64,000 nucleotides of DNA from Diaphorobacter caeni (GTDB lineage Bacteria > Pseudomonadota > Gammaproteobacteria > Burkholderiales > Burkholderiaceae_C), in NCBI RefSeq assembly GCF_015354245.1, contig NZ_JADKYZ010000008.1, forward strand, positions 248,001-312,000, read 5' to 3'. Positions 47,148 through 55,663 of the stretch are shown here, piece by piece. Positions within the stretch are counted from its first letter, which is position 1, and every line of letters starts with the position of its first letter. Below the pieces are notes generated by a model that was not told the DNA's origin, ran no database searches, and saw only the letters and a program-made list of their open reading frames with translations. The position numbers and the translations under genes are program-made.

Positions 47148-47723
47148 ATGCCCCAATCGTCCACTCCCAACGCCATCGCCGCCCAGCCTCTTTCCGAAGA
47201 AAACTTCGCACCGTTCGGATGGACGCTCGGCCGTGACTTTCCATCCACCGCACACCCATCAGCCTTCACCAATCCGGCAACCGATTTCTGGTCACAGCAC
47301 ATTTTCCAGACCGGCGCGCAGGACGGCGCCGAGGTTCTGTGGGTCAACTACCGGAACATGGACCCGTTCGTCACGCATCTCGAGAAGCACCTGTTGACCG
47401 AGCAAGCGATCGTGCCGCTCACAGGCAGCATCATCCAGCTGATGGCCTGCAGCACGGACGATGGCGGCGTCGACCTGTCCACCGCAACCGCTTTCATCAT
47501 TCACCCCGGACAAGGTATTTGCATGCGCCCCGGCGCATGGCACGCGACCCGTTCCACATCACCCGAAGTGACCTGCCTGATGCTGACGCGCGCCTCCACC
47601 ACCGTTGATCTGGTGCGTCACCTCACGCTTGGCGAATGCGCGCGGGAAAGCGCCATCACGGAAATCCCGCGCCTGGAGATCGCGGAAGCATGGCGTTCAA
47701 CATCGCCTCCGGTCCCTGCATGA
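47148..47723 (+). CDS. Ureidoglycolate lyase (AllA)-like cupin protein
   Basis: 191 residues. Family-like features: PLSEENFAPFGWTL near the start, VPLTGSIIQLMACS, FIIHPGQGICMRPGAWHATRS and a C-terminal LTLGECARES. AllA cleaves ureidoglycolate into glyoxylate and urea in allantoin use. No other allantoin genes are visible, but it follows the amidase cluster and may act on a related ureido compound. The last 68 bp overlap the convergent ATPase gene. Confidence 0.82.
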   Translation: MPQSSTPNAIAAQPLSEENFAPFGWTLGRDFPSTAHPSAFTNPATDFWSQHIFQTGAQDGAEVLWVNYRNMDPFVTHLEKHLLTEQAIVPLTGSIIQLMACSTDDGGVDLSTATAFIIHPGQGICMRPGAWHATRSTSPEVTCLMLTRASTTVDLVRHLTLGECARESAITEIPRLEIAEAWRSTSPPVPA

Positions 47724-48402
47724 ACTCATGCATTACCTTGAAATGCTCGGTCTCGCGATACTCCACGGGCCGCACGCCTTCCGACGAAAACTGGTAGATC
47801 AACGCACCCGGATACGCCATCAGAATCGGCGAGTGCGTCGCGATGATGAACTGGGAGCGCAGCTTCACCAACTCGTGCATGCGCTTCATCGCTGCAAGCT
47901 GGCGCTGAGGTGAAAGGGCTGCCTCGGGCTCATCGAGGAAATAAAGGCCCAAGCCTCTGCACCGCTCATTCAGGAGCGTCATGAATGACTCTCCGTGCGA
48001 CTGCTGATGCAGCGAGCGCCCGCCGTAACCATCTTCGACTCCAAGCTGCTCGACTTGGGTCGCGACGTTGAAAAAGCTCTCCGCCCGTAAAAAATAGCCA
48101 TCGCGAGGCCGCCTGAAGCCCTTGGCTATGCGCAGGCATTCATGCAGTTCCGAATGTGATTCATGAGTCGAGAACTGAAAGTTCCGGCTCCCGCCCTCCG
48201 CATTGAACCCCATCGCCACCGCAATCGCTTCAAGCAGCGTGGACTTGCCCGTACCGTTCTCACCGACAAACAGCGTGACCTTGGGATCGATCTTCAACCG
48301 ATCGAGCTGATCCACGAACGGCAGGTTGAACGGGTACACATCCGGCGAAGGAATGCGGTCCCGGACGATGGAGAGGTCGATGATGAAATCACTCGCGATC
48401 AT
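47656..48402 (-). CDS. AAA-family ATPase (ABC/SMC-like)
   Basis: 248 residues. P-loop VTLFVGENGTGKSTLLEAI, a Q-loop-like FSTHESHSEL region, then signature-like SHGESFMTLLNERC, Walker B GLYFLDEPEAALS and an H-loop IIATHSPILM. This compact single-domain form is typical of predicted ATPases of the COG3910 type, function unknown. Start ATG 48402 follows GGAGG 8 bases away. Its 3' end overlaps the AllA-like gene by 68 bp on the opposite strand. Confidence 0.88.
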   Translation of the reverse strand: MIASDFIIDLSIVRDRIPSPDVYPFNLPFVDQLDRLKIDPKVTLFVGENGTGKSTLLEAIAVAMGFNAEGGSRNFQFSTHESHSELHECLRIAKGFRRPRDGYFLRAESFFNVATQVEQLGVEDGYGGRSLHQQSHGESFMTLLNERCRGLGLYFLDEPEAALSPQRQLAAMKRMHELVKLRSQFIIATHSPILMAYPGALIYQFSSEGVRPVEYRETEHFKVMHEFMQGPEAMLNAMLPRSPGAGFP

Positions 48403-48465
48403 TCGTGGGGCCTCCAGACATTGAATTGATGCGATGATGCACCAATCCAGTTTGCGGAGCCCTTG

Positions 48466-49158
48466 GTGACCGATCTCGTACTGCTGCCCGGCCTCGATGG
48501 AACGGCGGCCATGCATGCCGAATTCCTTGCGGCCTGCACGGCGTGCGGATCGACAGACGCCATCGCCTACCCCCGCGATACCCTGCTGGACTATGCCGAG
48601 CTGGAGCAGTTGGTTCGCTCGCGGCTTCCGCTCGACAGGCCCTTTGCGCTGCTGGGCGAATCGTTCTCGGGGCCCATCGCCTTGTCCATCGCGGCGCATC
48701 CACCACCGAATCTCAAGGGTCTGATCCTGTGCGCCAGCTTCGCAGGCAGCCCGCTGCCGCATCTGGCGTCGCTCTCCGCAGCGCTGCGCTTTGTGCCGGT
48801 TCATCAGGCACCGGGCTGGTTGATGAGATGGTGGCTGCTCGGGCAGTGGGCTACGCCGCAGCTCGAACAGGCCCTGCACAGAACGCTTCGCAGCGTGTCC
48901 GCCGACGTGCTGCGATTTCGCGCCTGCATTGCGTTGAAACTGGAAACGAAAGCCCACTGGAGTGGCGTCGAGGTTCCAGCGCTCTACCTGCGTGCGTCGA
49001 ACGACCGACTCATGCCAAGCGCTGCGGCCGATCTGGTGACTGGACTCATACCGCAATGCCGCGTCACGGACATTCCCGGGCCACATCTGCTGCTGCAGGC
49101 CAACCCCTTGCAGGCAGCGCAGGCCGTCAACACTTTCATCACCGAGATTTCACGATGA
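48466..49158 (+). CDS. Alpha/beta hydrolase
   Basis: 230 residues. Nucleophile elbow GESFSGPIAL, an oxyanion-like LLPGLDGT opening, acid near LRASNDRLMP and His in GPHLLLQ. Start GTG 48466 is preferred (GGAG 6 bases upstream); TTG 48463 is too close. Overlaps the following methyltransferase gene by 4 bp (ATGA), so the two are cotranslated. Substrate unknown. Confidence 0.87.
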   Translation: MTDLVLLPGLDGTAAMHAEFLAACTACGSTDAIAYPRDTLLDYAELEQLVRSRLPLDRPFALLGESFSGPIALSIAAHPPPNLKGLILCASFAGSPLPHLASLSAALRFVPVHQAPGWLMRWWLLGQWATPQLEQALHRTLRSVSADVLRFRACIALKLETKAHWSGVEVPALYLRASNDRLMPSAAADLVTGLIPQCRVTDIPGPHLLLQANPLQAAQAVNTFITEISR

Positions 49159-49754
49159 CCCCACCCTTCTCCCAAGCCTGCGCCAACAACCAGGCCCCCA
49201 TTCTCGACGTGCTGCTGAACGCGTTCGCGCAGAGCACCAGCGTGCTCGAGATCGGCTCCGGCACGGGCCAGCACGGTGTCTTCTTTGCGCCGCGTCTGCC
49301 GCATCTCATCTGGCAGACCAGCGATCTGGCGCAGAACCATCCGGGGATTCTCGCGTGGCATGCCGAGCAGCCGGCAGCGAATCTGCGCGCACCCATCGTG
49401 GTCGATCTGAGCGACGCGCAGACCTGGCCACACGAGCGCCACGACGCGGTTTTCACCAGCAACACGGCGCACATCGTCTCGTGGGATCTCGTGCAGAACC
49501 TGTTCCATCGCGTCGGGCAGCACCTGCCCACGGGCGGGCGGCTGGTGATCTATGGGCCGTTCAACTACGGCGGCGCATTCACCAGCGACAGCAATCGCGC
49601 GTTCGACGCCATGCTGCGCCAGCGCGATCCGCAAAGCGGCATTCGCCATTTCGAGGACGTGGTGGCGCTCGCGCAAAACCATGGACTGCGTTTGCTGGCG
49701 GACCATGCCATGCCAGCCAACAACCGCACGCTGGTGTTCGAGAAGATCAATTGA
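49155..49754 (+). CDS. DUF938 SAM-dependent methyltransferase-like protein
   Basis: 199 residues. SAM-binding motif SVLEIGSGTGQHGVFFAPRLP and the conserved DUF938 stretches FTSNTAHIVSWDLVQNLF and GRLVIYGPFNYGGAFTSDSN. Function of the family unproven. Coupled to the upstream hydrolase. Confidence 0.9.
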   Translation: MTPPFSQACANNQAPILDVLLNAFAQSTSVLEIGSGTGQHGVFFAPRLPHLIWQTSDLAQNHPGILAWHAEQPAANLRAPIVVDLSDAQTWPHERHDAVFTSNTAHIVSWDLVQNLFHRVGQHLPTGGRLVIYGPFNYGGAFTSDSNRAFDAMLRQRDPQSGIRHFEDVVALAQNHGLRLLADHAMPANNRTLVFEKIN

Positions 49755-49893
49755 GTCACGCACGCATCCGGCCTCGGACGCGCCGCCACTCCTTCCTTTT
49801 GTCCTACGCTCCGGCGGGGCAAACTCGGCTATCGTGAGGTGACAAATACTCAGGTCACCGGCATGCAGGGGTGGCCGCCACAAGGAAGCCACG

Positions 49894-50529
49894 ATGTCCA
49901 AGGAAGTCGTTCAGTCAGCGGACGTGACCATCGAGTTCGATGGCACACGCTGCATCCATTCGCGCAACTGCGTGCTCAATCGCCCCGACGTGTTCGTGCC
50001 CAATGTGGAAGGCGCATGGATACATCCTGAGAACGCCACGGCCGCCGAGGTGCTGGAGATCGCGCACAACTGCCCTTCGGGCGCCATCCAGTGCAAGGCA
50101 CCCAATGGCGATGCGATGGAAAAGGCCCCCATCGTCAACCTCGTGCAGGTGCGGGAAAACGGTCCGCTTGCGTTCCACGCGCCGCTGCACATCAAGGGCA
50201 ATGACGAGGGCTTTCGCGCGACGCTGTGCCGCTGCGGCGCGTCGAAAAACAAGCCGTTTTGCGATCACTCGCATGTCGAGATCGGCTTTCAAGCGACGGG
50301 CGAACCGGCGACGCAAGCGTTCGAAGCGCTCGCGCAGCGGGACGGCCCGCTGGACATCGAACCGACGCCCAACGGGCCGCTGCACGTCACCGGATCGCTG
50401 GAGGTCGTGAGCGGCACCGGCACGACGACCAACAAGGTCACCGACACCTGGCTGTGCCGCTGCGGGCAGTCGCAGAACAAGCCCTATTGCGATGGCAGCC
50501 ATGTGAAAGCGGGATTCAAGGCCGCCTGA
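49894..50529 (+). CDS. Iron-sulfur protein: Fer4_19 domain plus two CDGSH domains
   Basis: 211 residues. The N-terminal domain (residues 10-70) has a YjdI/Fer4_19-like Cys pattern (C20, C26, C60, C67). Two CDGSH zinc-finger-type [2Fe-2S] motifs follow: C112/C114/C123/H127 (FCDHSH, with DH instead of DG) and C188/C190/C199/H203 (YCDGSH). CDGSH proteins are redox or cluster-transfer proteins. An AGGAAG site lies 6-10 bases upstream of ATG 49894. Confidence 0.92.
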   Translation: MSKEVVQSADVTIEFDGTRCIHSRNCVLNRPDVFVPNVEGAWIHPENATAAEVLEIAHNCPSGAIQCKAPNGDAMEKAPIVNLVQVRENGPLAFHAPLHIKGNDEGFRATLCRCGASKNKPFCDHSHVEIGFQATGEPATQAFEALAQRDGPLDIEPTPNGPLHVTGSLEVVSGTGTTTNKVTDTWLCRCGQSQNKPYCDGSHVKAGFKAA

Positions 50530-50609
50530 CGTTTTTGCTGATATCTTTGCTGATATGTTGGGCTTCACGCCTTCATTTTTTCATTCAACTTCTGGACAGG
50601 ACACATCGC

Positions 50610-51167
50610 ATGAGCAAGCCTCGGATCGGCATCATCGTGGGCAGCAACAGCCAGTCTTCCATCAACATGCAGCTCGCCAAGGGGCTGGCCAAGCTGGTCA
50701 GTGCCGACGCGGATTTCGAGATCATCGACATCACCCCGCTGCCGTTCTACAACCGCGATGACGATGCCAACACGCCCAAGGCCTTCGTCGATTTCAAAGC
50801 CCAGGTGGCGAGCATGGACGGCATTCTGTTCGTCACGCCCGAGCACAACCGCTCAATCCCCGCGCCGCTCAAGAACGCGCTCGATGGCGGCAGCCGCCCC
50901 TTCAAACAAGGCGCATGGAACGGCATTCCCGCAGGCATCATCGGCACGTCGCCCGGAGGCGCCGCCACGGCGATGGCGCAACAGCATCTGCGCAATGTGC
51001 TGGTGTTCCTCGACATGCCGACCATGGCGCAGCCCGAGGGCTTCATCCAGTGGAAGGACGGACTCGTCGATGCGGACGGCAACATCGGCGCGGCAAGCCA
51101 CCAGTTCCTGACCGGCTGGATGCAGAAATTTCTCGCCTGGGTCGCGCAGCATCCGCGCAAGAAGTGA
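50610..51167 (+). CDS. NADPH-dependent FMN reductase
   Basis: 185 residues. Flavodoxin-like fold with the FMN-phosphate loop GSNSQSSINMQLAKGL and TPEHNRSIPAPLKNALD. Such enzymes reduce FMN, quinones, azo dyes or chromate with NADPH. ATG 50610 is preceded by GGACAGGA. The next gene starts within about 15-20 bp. Confidence 0.93.
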   Translation: MSKPRIGIIVGSNSQSSINMQLAKGLAKLVSADADFEIIDITPLPFYNRDDDANTPKAFVDFKAQVASMDGILFVTPEHNRSIPAPLKNALDGGSRPFKQGAWNGIPAGIIGTSPGGAATAMAQQHLRNVLVFLDMPTMAQPEGFIQWKDGLVDADGNIGAASHQFLTGWMQKFLAWVAQHPRKK

Positions 51168-51181
51168 ATCCGCGTCCGCAG

Positions 51182-51607
51182 ATGCGCCAGCAGTATCACA
51201 TCCGGCACGATGCAGAAGGCTCGAGAATCTGGGACGTACATGGCCTCGTTCGACTCGCGCGCGATCTGCCGGTGCAGCGGGCCCTGCTGTCCGACATCCG
51301 CGAACTGGACGAGCCCTACTGGTTCGATGCGCACCACCCGACGACGCGCGAGATCATCGATCACATGCGCCTCGTGCAGCAGACCGATCTCGCGTATCCG
51401 ATCATCCTCTGCCCCGATGGCCGCGTCATGGACGGCATGCACCGCGTGTGCAAGGCGGTGCTTGAGGGCGGCACGGACATCGCTGCGGTCCGGCTGCCGA
51501 CCATGCCCGAGCCGGACTACCGGAACGTATCCCTGGACTCCCTTCCATACGACGATGGCGATGGCGATGACGATGACGATGACGATGACGGCACCGTAGC
51601 CCCCTGA
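51182..51607 (+). CDS. ParB-like nuclease-fold protein with poly-Asp tail
   Basis: 141 residues. A ParB/Sulfiredoxin-like layout: DVHGLVRLARDLP, then DHMRLVQQTDLAYPIILCPDGRVMDGMHRVCKAVL, in which the GRVMDGMHR segment is the typical ParB box. The C-terminus is an acidic run (eight Asp in a row with Gly) encoded by GAT/GAC repeats. Start ATG 51182 lies next to the FMN reductase gene; a GTG at 51164 overlapping its stop is an alternative. Confidence 0.7.
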   Translation: MRQQYHIRHDAEGSRIWDVHGLVRLARDLPVQRALLSDIRELDEPYWFDAHHPTTREIIDHMRLVQQTDLAYPIILCPDGRVMDGMHRVCKAVLEGGTDIAAVRLPTMPEPDYRNVSLDSLPYDDGDGDDDDDDDDGTVAP

Positions 51608-51668
51608 GCAACTGCGGAATTGCCGCCGTGGGCGACACTTGGATTCAGACATACAGGAGTGCTGCATT

Positions 51669-52688
51669 GTGAACAACATGTCCAACGAAGAAATCCGCTC
51701 GATCCTGAGCATCTGCCTCTTGGCCGCGTACGCTGACAACGCCAAGCACGACCGCGAACGCGACCAGATCAAGCAGGTGGCGGATGCGCTCGGCCAGCAT
51801 GAGCAGGTCAATCTTCCGGGCCTCTACCAGGACGTGCTGCTGCGCCGAATCCAGTTGCCTGCCGTCGCGGCGCAGCTCACCAACGAACCGTCGCGCCAGC
51901 TCGCCTACGAAATGGCTGTCTGCGTCTGTGATGCGGATGGCCAGACCAGCGCCAAGGAGACCGAGTTTCTGGCGCAACTCAAGACCGCACTGGGCATGAG
52001 CGCACCCGCCGCTCCCGCCGTTGAAACGCAAGCGCAGGTGATCGCCGACGCTCCCCTGCAGGGCGGTCTCGCGCCCATCGTGATCGAAGAACCCGTCATG
52101 CCTCAGGGCCAGGCCGCACCTCACCCCACGGCCGCCGACTCGCTTGAAAAAGCGAACGCCGAGCGCAAGCAAAGCTCGCTGTCCACGCAGGAGATGGACG
52201 CCAAGATCCTCAAGGCCTCCATCGTCAACGGCGCCATCGAACTGCTGCCCGAGAACCTTTCGACGCTCGCGATCATCCCGCTGCAGATGCGCCTCGTCTA
52301 CCAGATCGGCGAAACCTACGGCTACCAGCTCGACAAGGGGCACATCAAGGACCTGCTGGCCGCGCTCGGCGTGGGCCTGACATCGCAGTACCTCGAGCAG
52401 GCGGGCCGCAAGCTGCTGGGCCGCGTGCTCGGCGGCGGCATCTTCGGAGGTGTGGGTCGCCAGGCGGTAAGCAGCGGCATGAGCTTCGCGTCGACCTATG
52501 CGCTCGGCCATGTCGCCAACCAGTACTACGCCGGTGGCCGCACGCTGAGCACACAGATGCTCAAGAGCACCTACGAGCACATCATGCAGGATGGTCGCGC
52601 GCTGCAGTCGCAGTACGCGCCGCAGATGCAGGACATGGCGCGCAACCTGAACACCGCGAAGATCATGGACATGGTGCGCGGCCGCTGA
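51669..52688 (+). CDS. Membrane-associated protein with TerB-like and DUF697-like parts
   Basis: 339 residues. Residues about 5-115 are a helical TerB-like region (AYADNAKHDRERDQIKQVADALG; VCVCDADGQTSAKETEFLAQLKTALG). After a Pro/Ala linker, residues about 185-300 carry the DUF697-type segment ASIVNGAIELLPENLSTLAIIPLQMRLVYQIGETYGYQLDKGHIKDLLAALG with a Gly-rich amphipathic stretch. Start GTG 51669 is set by AGGAG 9 bases upstream; ATG 51678 is too far from it. Both parts occur in tellurite-response and membrane stress proteins; role unknown. Confidence 0.75.
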   Translation: MNNMSNEEIRSILSICLLAAYADNAKHDRERDQIKQVADALGQHEQVNLPGLYQDVLLRRIQLPAVAAQLTNEPSRQLAYEMAVCVCDADGQTSAKETEFLAQLKTALGMSAPAAPAVETQAQVIADAPLQGGLAPIVIEEPVMPQGQAAPHPTAADSLEKANAERKQSSLSTQEMDAKILKASIVNGAIELLPENLSTLAIIPLQMRLVYQIGETYGYQLDKGHIKDLLAALGVGLTSQYLEQAGRKLLGRVLGGGIFGGVGRQAVSSGMSFASTYALGHVANQYYAGGRTLSTQMLKSTYEHIMQDGRALQSQYAPQMQDMARNLNTAKIMDMVRGR

Positions 52689-52812
52689 ACGCCACGCGGT
52701 GTCACGCAACACACCGCACACGTTCCTGCGCTGCATGACATCGTCAAAAGCAGGACAATGGCGGACTGATTTTCACGTCCATGCTCGCAAGCATTCGGGA
52801 GTTCATCCGGCC

Positions 52813-53673
52813 ATGTCCTCATCCATCCAAGCCTCGCCCGTCGGCGTGTTCGACAGTGGCGTTGGCGGTCTGAGCGTTCTGCAGGAACTGCGGCGTGAAC
52901 TCCCGCACGAGAATTTCGTCTACTTGGCCGACACCGGCAACGCGCCCTACGGCGAGCGCGGCGATGCCTTCGTCAAACAGCGCACGCTGACGATTGCGCG
53001 CCACCTCCTGCAGGAGCACCGCATCAAGGCTCTGGTCGTCGCCTGCAACACGGCCACCACGGCGGCGGTGGCCGAGCTGCGCGCAGCCCTTCCCGATCTG
53101 CCCGTGATCGGCGTGGAGCCCGCGCTCAAGCCGGCGGCAAGCAGCAGCCAGACGCATCGCGTCGGCGTGATCGCCACGCGCGGCACGGTGAACAGCGCAC
53201 GTTTCGAGCAACTGCGGCAGGCGTTTTCGGACGGCACGGATTTCCGCGTGCAGGCCTGCGACGGACTTGCGCGCGCCATCGAACGCAGCGTGGAAGAAGA
53301 CCCCGACGCCGGACCGTCGTTCAAGGAAATCCGTGAACTCTGCGAACGCTACACGAGGGCGCTCGGCAGCTTCGGCGTGCGCACCGGCGACATCGACACG
53401 CTGGTGCTTGGCTGCACCCACTATGTGTTCGTCAAGGACGAACTGCGCAGGCTGCTCGGCCCCGACGTGCACATCATCGACACCGGCGCGCCGATCGCAC
53501 GGCAGACGCGCCGCATCCTCGTACAGCGGGACACCCTGGCCAACGAAGATTCCGATAAGGCTCCTGCAGGCCGGCTGCACCTCTACACCACGGGCCCGCT
53601 GAGCGCGCTGCAGGCCGCAGCCGAGCGCTGGCTGCAACTAGGGCCCGGGCATTGCTCCGCATTGCCCGCCTGA
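52813..53673 (+). CDS. murI: Glutamate racemase
   Basis: 286 residues. Makes D-glutamate for peptidoglycan. Catalytic cysteines C78 (ACNTATT) and C201 (GCTHY), with D14/S15 (FDSGVGGLS) at the substrate site and YLADTGNAPYG. Start ATG 52813 (MSSSIQASPVG) is supported by the family; a longer frame from 52699 is not. A dispersed repeat begins 24 bp after the stop. Confidence 0.95.
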   Translation: MSSSIQASPVGVFDSGVGGLSVLQELRRELPHENFVYLADTGNAPYGERGDAFVKQRTLTIARHLLQEHRIKALVVACNTATTAAVAELRAALPDLPVIGVEPALKPAASSSQTHRVGVIATRGTVNSARFEQLRQAFSDGTDFRVQACDGLARAIERSVEEDPDAGPSFKEIRELCERYTRALGSFGVRTGDIDTLVLGCTHYVFVKDELRRLLGPDVHIIDTGAPIARQTRRILVQRDTLANEDSDKAPAGRLHLYTTGPLSALQAAAERWLQLGPGHCSALPA

Positions 53674-53697
53674 AGAATTCAGGGAATCAGTTGCTGA

Positions 53698-53797
53698 TGG
53701 CGCTTCGCGCCTTGCGCAGCGCATGAAACTGACGCGGCCCATGCAAGGTCAGCCGCGCAAGGGAAGCCCCGCCGCGCTGACTGCGCCCCACCGCCCA
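53698..53797. repeat. Dispersed 100-bp intergenic repeat, copy B
   Basis: Gapless partner of 27591-27690, in the same orientation. It ends 26 bp before the stop codon of the minus-strand YgjP-like gene, the same spacing as copy A to fumC. Confidence 0.8.
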
Positions 53798-53823
53798 GAG
53801 AACGGGGAAAGGCGCGAAACGAC

Positions 53824-54372
53824 TCAGGAGGCTGTGTCCCACAACGGCTGTCCGCCGTTGTCGAGATAGGTGAGGTAAAGCCGCGTGTCGAGCTCAAACT
53901 GGTGGTAGTCCGGCTCCATGTGGGTGCACAGCTGATAGAAGGGCTTGTCGTGATCCTTCTCGCGCAGATGCGCGAGCTCATGCACGACGATCATGCGCAG
54001 AAACTCTTCGGGCCCCTGACGAAAGAACGAGGCCACGCGGATTTCGTGCTTGGCCGCGAGCCTGCCGCCCTGCACGCGCGACATGCTGGTGTGCAGCCCG
54101 AGCGCGTGGCGCACCACGTGGATCTTGTTGTCGAACAGCACCTTGTTGATCGTGCCCGCATTGCGCAGATAGCGCTGCTTGTATTCCTGCGTGAAGTCAT
54201 AGAGCGCCTTGTCGCTGCGCACCGAATGCACGCTGCGGTACTTGCGCGCCAGCAGATCACCGAGCTTGCCCTGCTCGAGCAACGCTTTCGCCTGCCCCTT
54301 GAGTGCGGGCGAATAGCCGCCCAGATAAGGCAAATCGGTTCGCGAGAGCAGAGGATTGGCGTTCGAGGCCAT
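53824..54372 (-). CDS. YgjP-like metallopeptidase domain protein
   Basis: 182 residues. Zinc site HELAH (131-135) plus H141 in the REKDHDKPFY segment, the YgjP/DUF45 arrangement, with a long N-terminal helical region (LARKYRSVHSVRSDKALYDFTQEYKQRYL). The family contains predicted metallopeptidases. Upstream is a terminator (54376-54404) belonging to the DUF6806-like gene, so this gene has its own promoter. Confidence 0.88.
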   Translation of the reverse strand: MASNANPLLSRTDLPYLGGYSPALKGQAKALLEQGKLGDLLARKYRSVHSVRSDKALYDFTQEYKQRYLRNAGTINKVLFDNKIHVVRHALGLHTSMSRVQGGRLAAKHEIRVASFFRQGPEEFLRMIVVHELAHLREKDHDKPFYQLCTHMEPDYHQFELDTRLYLTYLDNGGQPLWDTAS

Positions 54373-54375
54373 GCA

Positions 54376-54404
54376 ATCAAATCAAAGCCCGCCGAGTGGA
54401 CACT
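54376..54404 (-). terminator. Terminator after the DUF6806-like gene
   Basis: AAGCCCGCC at 54376-54384 pairs with GGCGGGCTT at 54396-54404; on the minus strand TTTGATTTG follows, a weak T run. Confidence 0.6.
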
Positions 54405-54437
54405 GGCGGGCTTCTGTCCGTGAAAACGAGTTGTTGA

Positions 54438-55079
54438 TCAGTGCAGATGGCGCGGACGACGGCCTCCGCCGCCATGGCCGCCACCGCCCGAGCCACCAGC
54501 GCCCCGCGGCGGCTTGCCGATCTCGAGCGAATTCACCAGATCATCGAAGCGCTGATTGAACAGCTTGTCGATCTCGGCGACCACGCCACCCAGCTCGGAC
54601 GCGTCGAAGTGACGCTCCATCATGTTGATGACATCCTGCACCAGCAGATCGCGCTGCACCTGCATGATGGCGGCAGGCGTCGGTCCGACGAACAGCATCA
54701 CGAAGTCGTCGCGCGCCTCGGCACCGTCATCCGGTCCGTCGCCGTCCTCGTCATCGAACTCGGCGTCGTAGAACGTCACCTCGATGGCGGCGCCCTGCTC
54801 GGCCAGCTCGTTCAGGCCCATGCACATTTCATCAAGCGACTGACGGAAGTCGTCATCACCGCGAACGGTCCAGCACATCTGGAGCATGTGCGCCTTGGGA
54901 TCGAACTGGATGCCAGGCTCTTCTTCGTAAGCGCTCGCGGCACCTGCGGCCAAGGAACGTGCGCCCGCGTACTTCCACAAGGGCGTCAGAGCTTCCTGCA
55001 GCTGATCGAAATCGACATCGCTGCGCAACTGCACCTGACCGTGCACATGGATTTCGAAGGGTGCGTTGTAATGTGACAT
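54438..55079 (-). CDS. DUF6806-like protein encoded directly after tRNA-Leu
   Basis: 213 residues, function unknown. N-terminus MSHYNAPFEIHVHGQ, an acidic central segment (EFDDEDGDGPDDGAEARDD), a helical part with MMERHFDASELGGVV, and a Gly/His-rich tail ending RRPRHLH that could bind metal. Start ATG 55079 lies only 15 bp after the tRNA-Leu 3' end, with GAGAAA between. Confidence 0.7.
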   Translation of the reverse strand: MSHYNAPFEIHVHGQVQLRSDVDFDQLQEALTPLWKYAGARSLAAGAASAYEEEPGIQFDPKAHMLQMCWTVRGDDDFRQSLDEMCMGLNELAEQGAAIEVTFYDAEFDDEDGDGPDDGAEARDDFVMLFVGPTPAAIMQVQRDLLVQDVINMMERHFDASELGGVVAEIDKLFNQRFDDLVNSLEIGKPPRGAGGSGGGGHGGGGRRPRHLH

Positions 55080-55094
55080 ATTGAGTTTCTCGAC

Positions 55095-55186
55095 TGGTGC
55101 CCCGAGCCGGGGTCGAACCGGCACGCCCCTTTTACGGAAGCGGCGGATTTTAAGTCCGCAGTGTCTACCAATTTCACCATCGGGGC
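55095..55186 (-). tRNA. tRNA-Leu (anticodon TAA)
   Basis: 92-nt cloverleaf including encoded CCA (TGG at 55095 on the plus strand). Acceptor GCCCCGA/TCGGGGC; anticodon loop CTTAAAA gives TAA; long variable arm of class II tRNA. Confidence 0.97.
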
Positions 55187-55302
55187 GCCTGATACATGAG
55201 GAGACCAGCTTACCGCATTGCGCGGGGCATGGGCCCGAGTATCAGTACTCTTGTGTCCTGATCGGTATGGCGCATCGACGTATGCTGCTAGCGCCTGAAC
55301 AA

Positions 55303-55333
55303 CAAAAAAGGGAAGCCTTTTGGGCTTCCCTTT
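55303..55333 (-). terminator. Terminator of the tRNA-Gly-Cys-Gly transcript
   Basis: AAAGGGAAGCC at 55307-55317 pairs with GGCTTCCCTTT at 55323-55333; minus-strand T run TTTTTT follows. It separates the three upstream tRNAs from tRNA-Leu. Confidence 0.88.
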
Positions 55334-55339
55334 GGGATA

Positions 55340-55415
55340 TGGAGCGGGAAAACGGGTTCGAACCGTCGACCTATACCTTGGCAAGGTATCGCTCTACCAA
55401 CTGAGCTATTCCCGC
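55340..55415 (-). tRNA. tRNA-Gly (anticodon GCC), copy 1
   Basis: 76 nt with encoded CCA, anticodon loop CTTGCCA, acceptor GCGGGAA. Identical to the copy at 55664-55739. Confidence 0.97.
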
Positions 55416-55541
55416 ATTTTTCATCTTCTCGTCTTGCGAAGCGAAGAATCAAATTCTATCACGTTTTTGATCGCTTTTTGCAAGTCTTTCAACCTACCCT
55501 CAACGATCCAGACAACTTTCGTTGCCCTTGCCACCAATCAC

Positions 55542-55615
55542 TGGAGGCGCGAGCCGGAGTCGAACCGGCCTAACCGGATTTGCAATCCGGGGCATAACCG
55601 ATTTGCTATCGCGCC
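55542..55615 (-). tRNA. tRNA-Cys (anticodon GCA)
   Basis: 74 nt with encoded CCA, acceptor GGCGCGA, anticodon loop ATTGCAAAT region giving GCA. Between the two tRNA-Gly genes. Confidence 0.97.
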
Positions 55616-55663
55616 TTGATCTCAACACAAGCCATCCAACCTACCGATCAGACCGCTGAAAAT

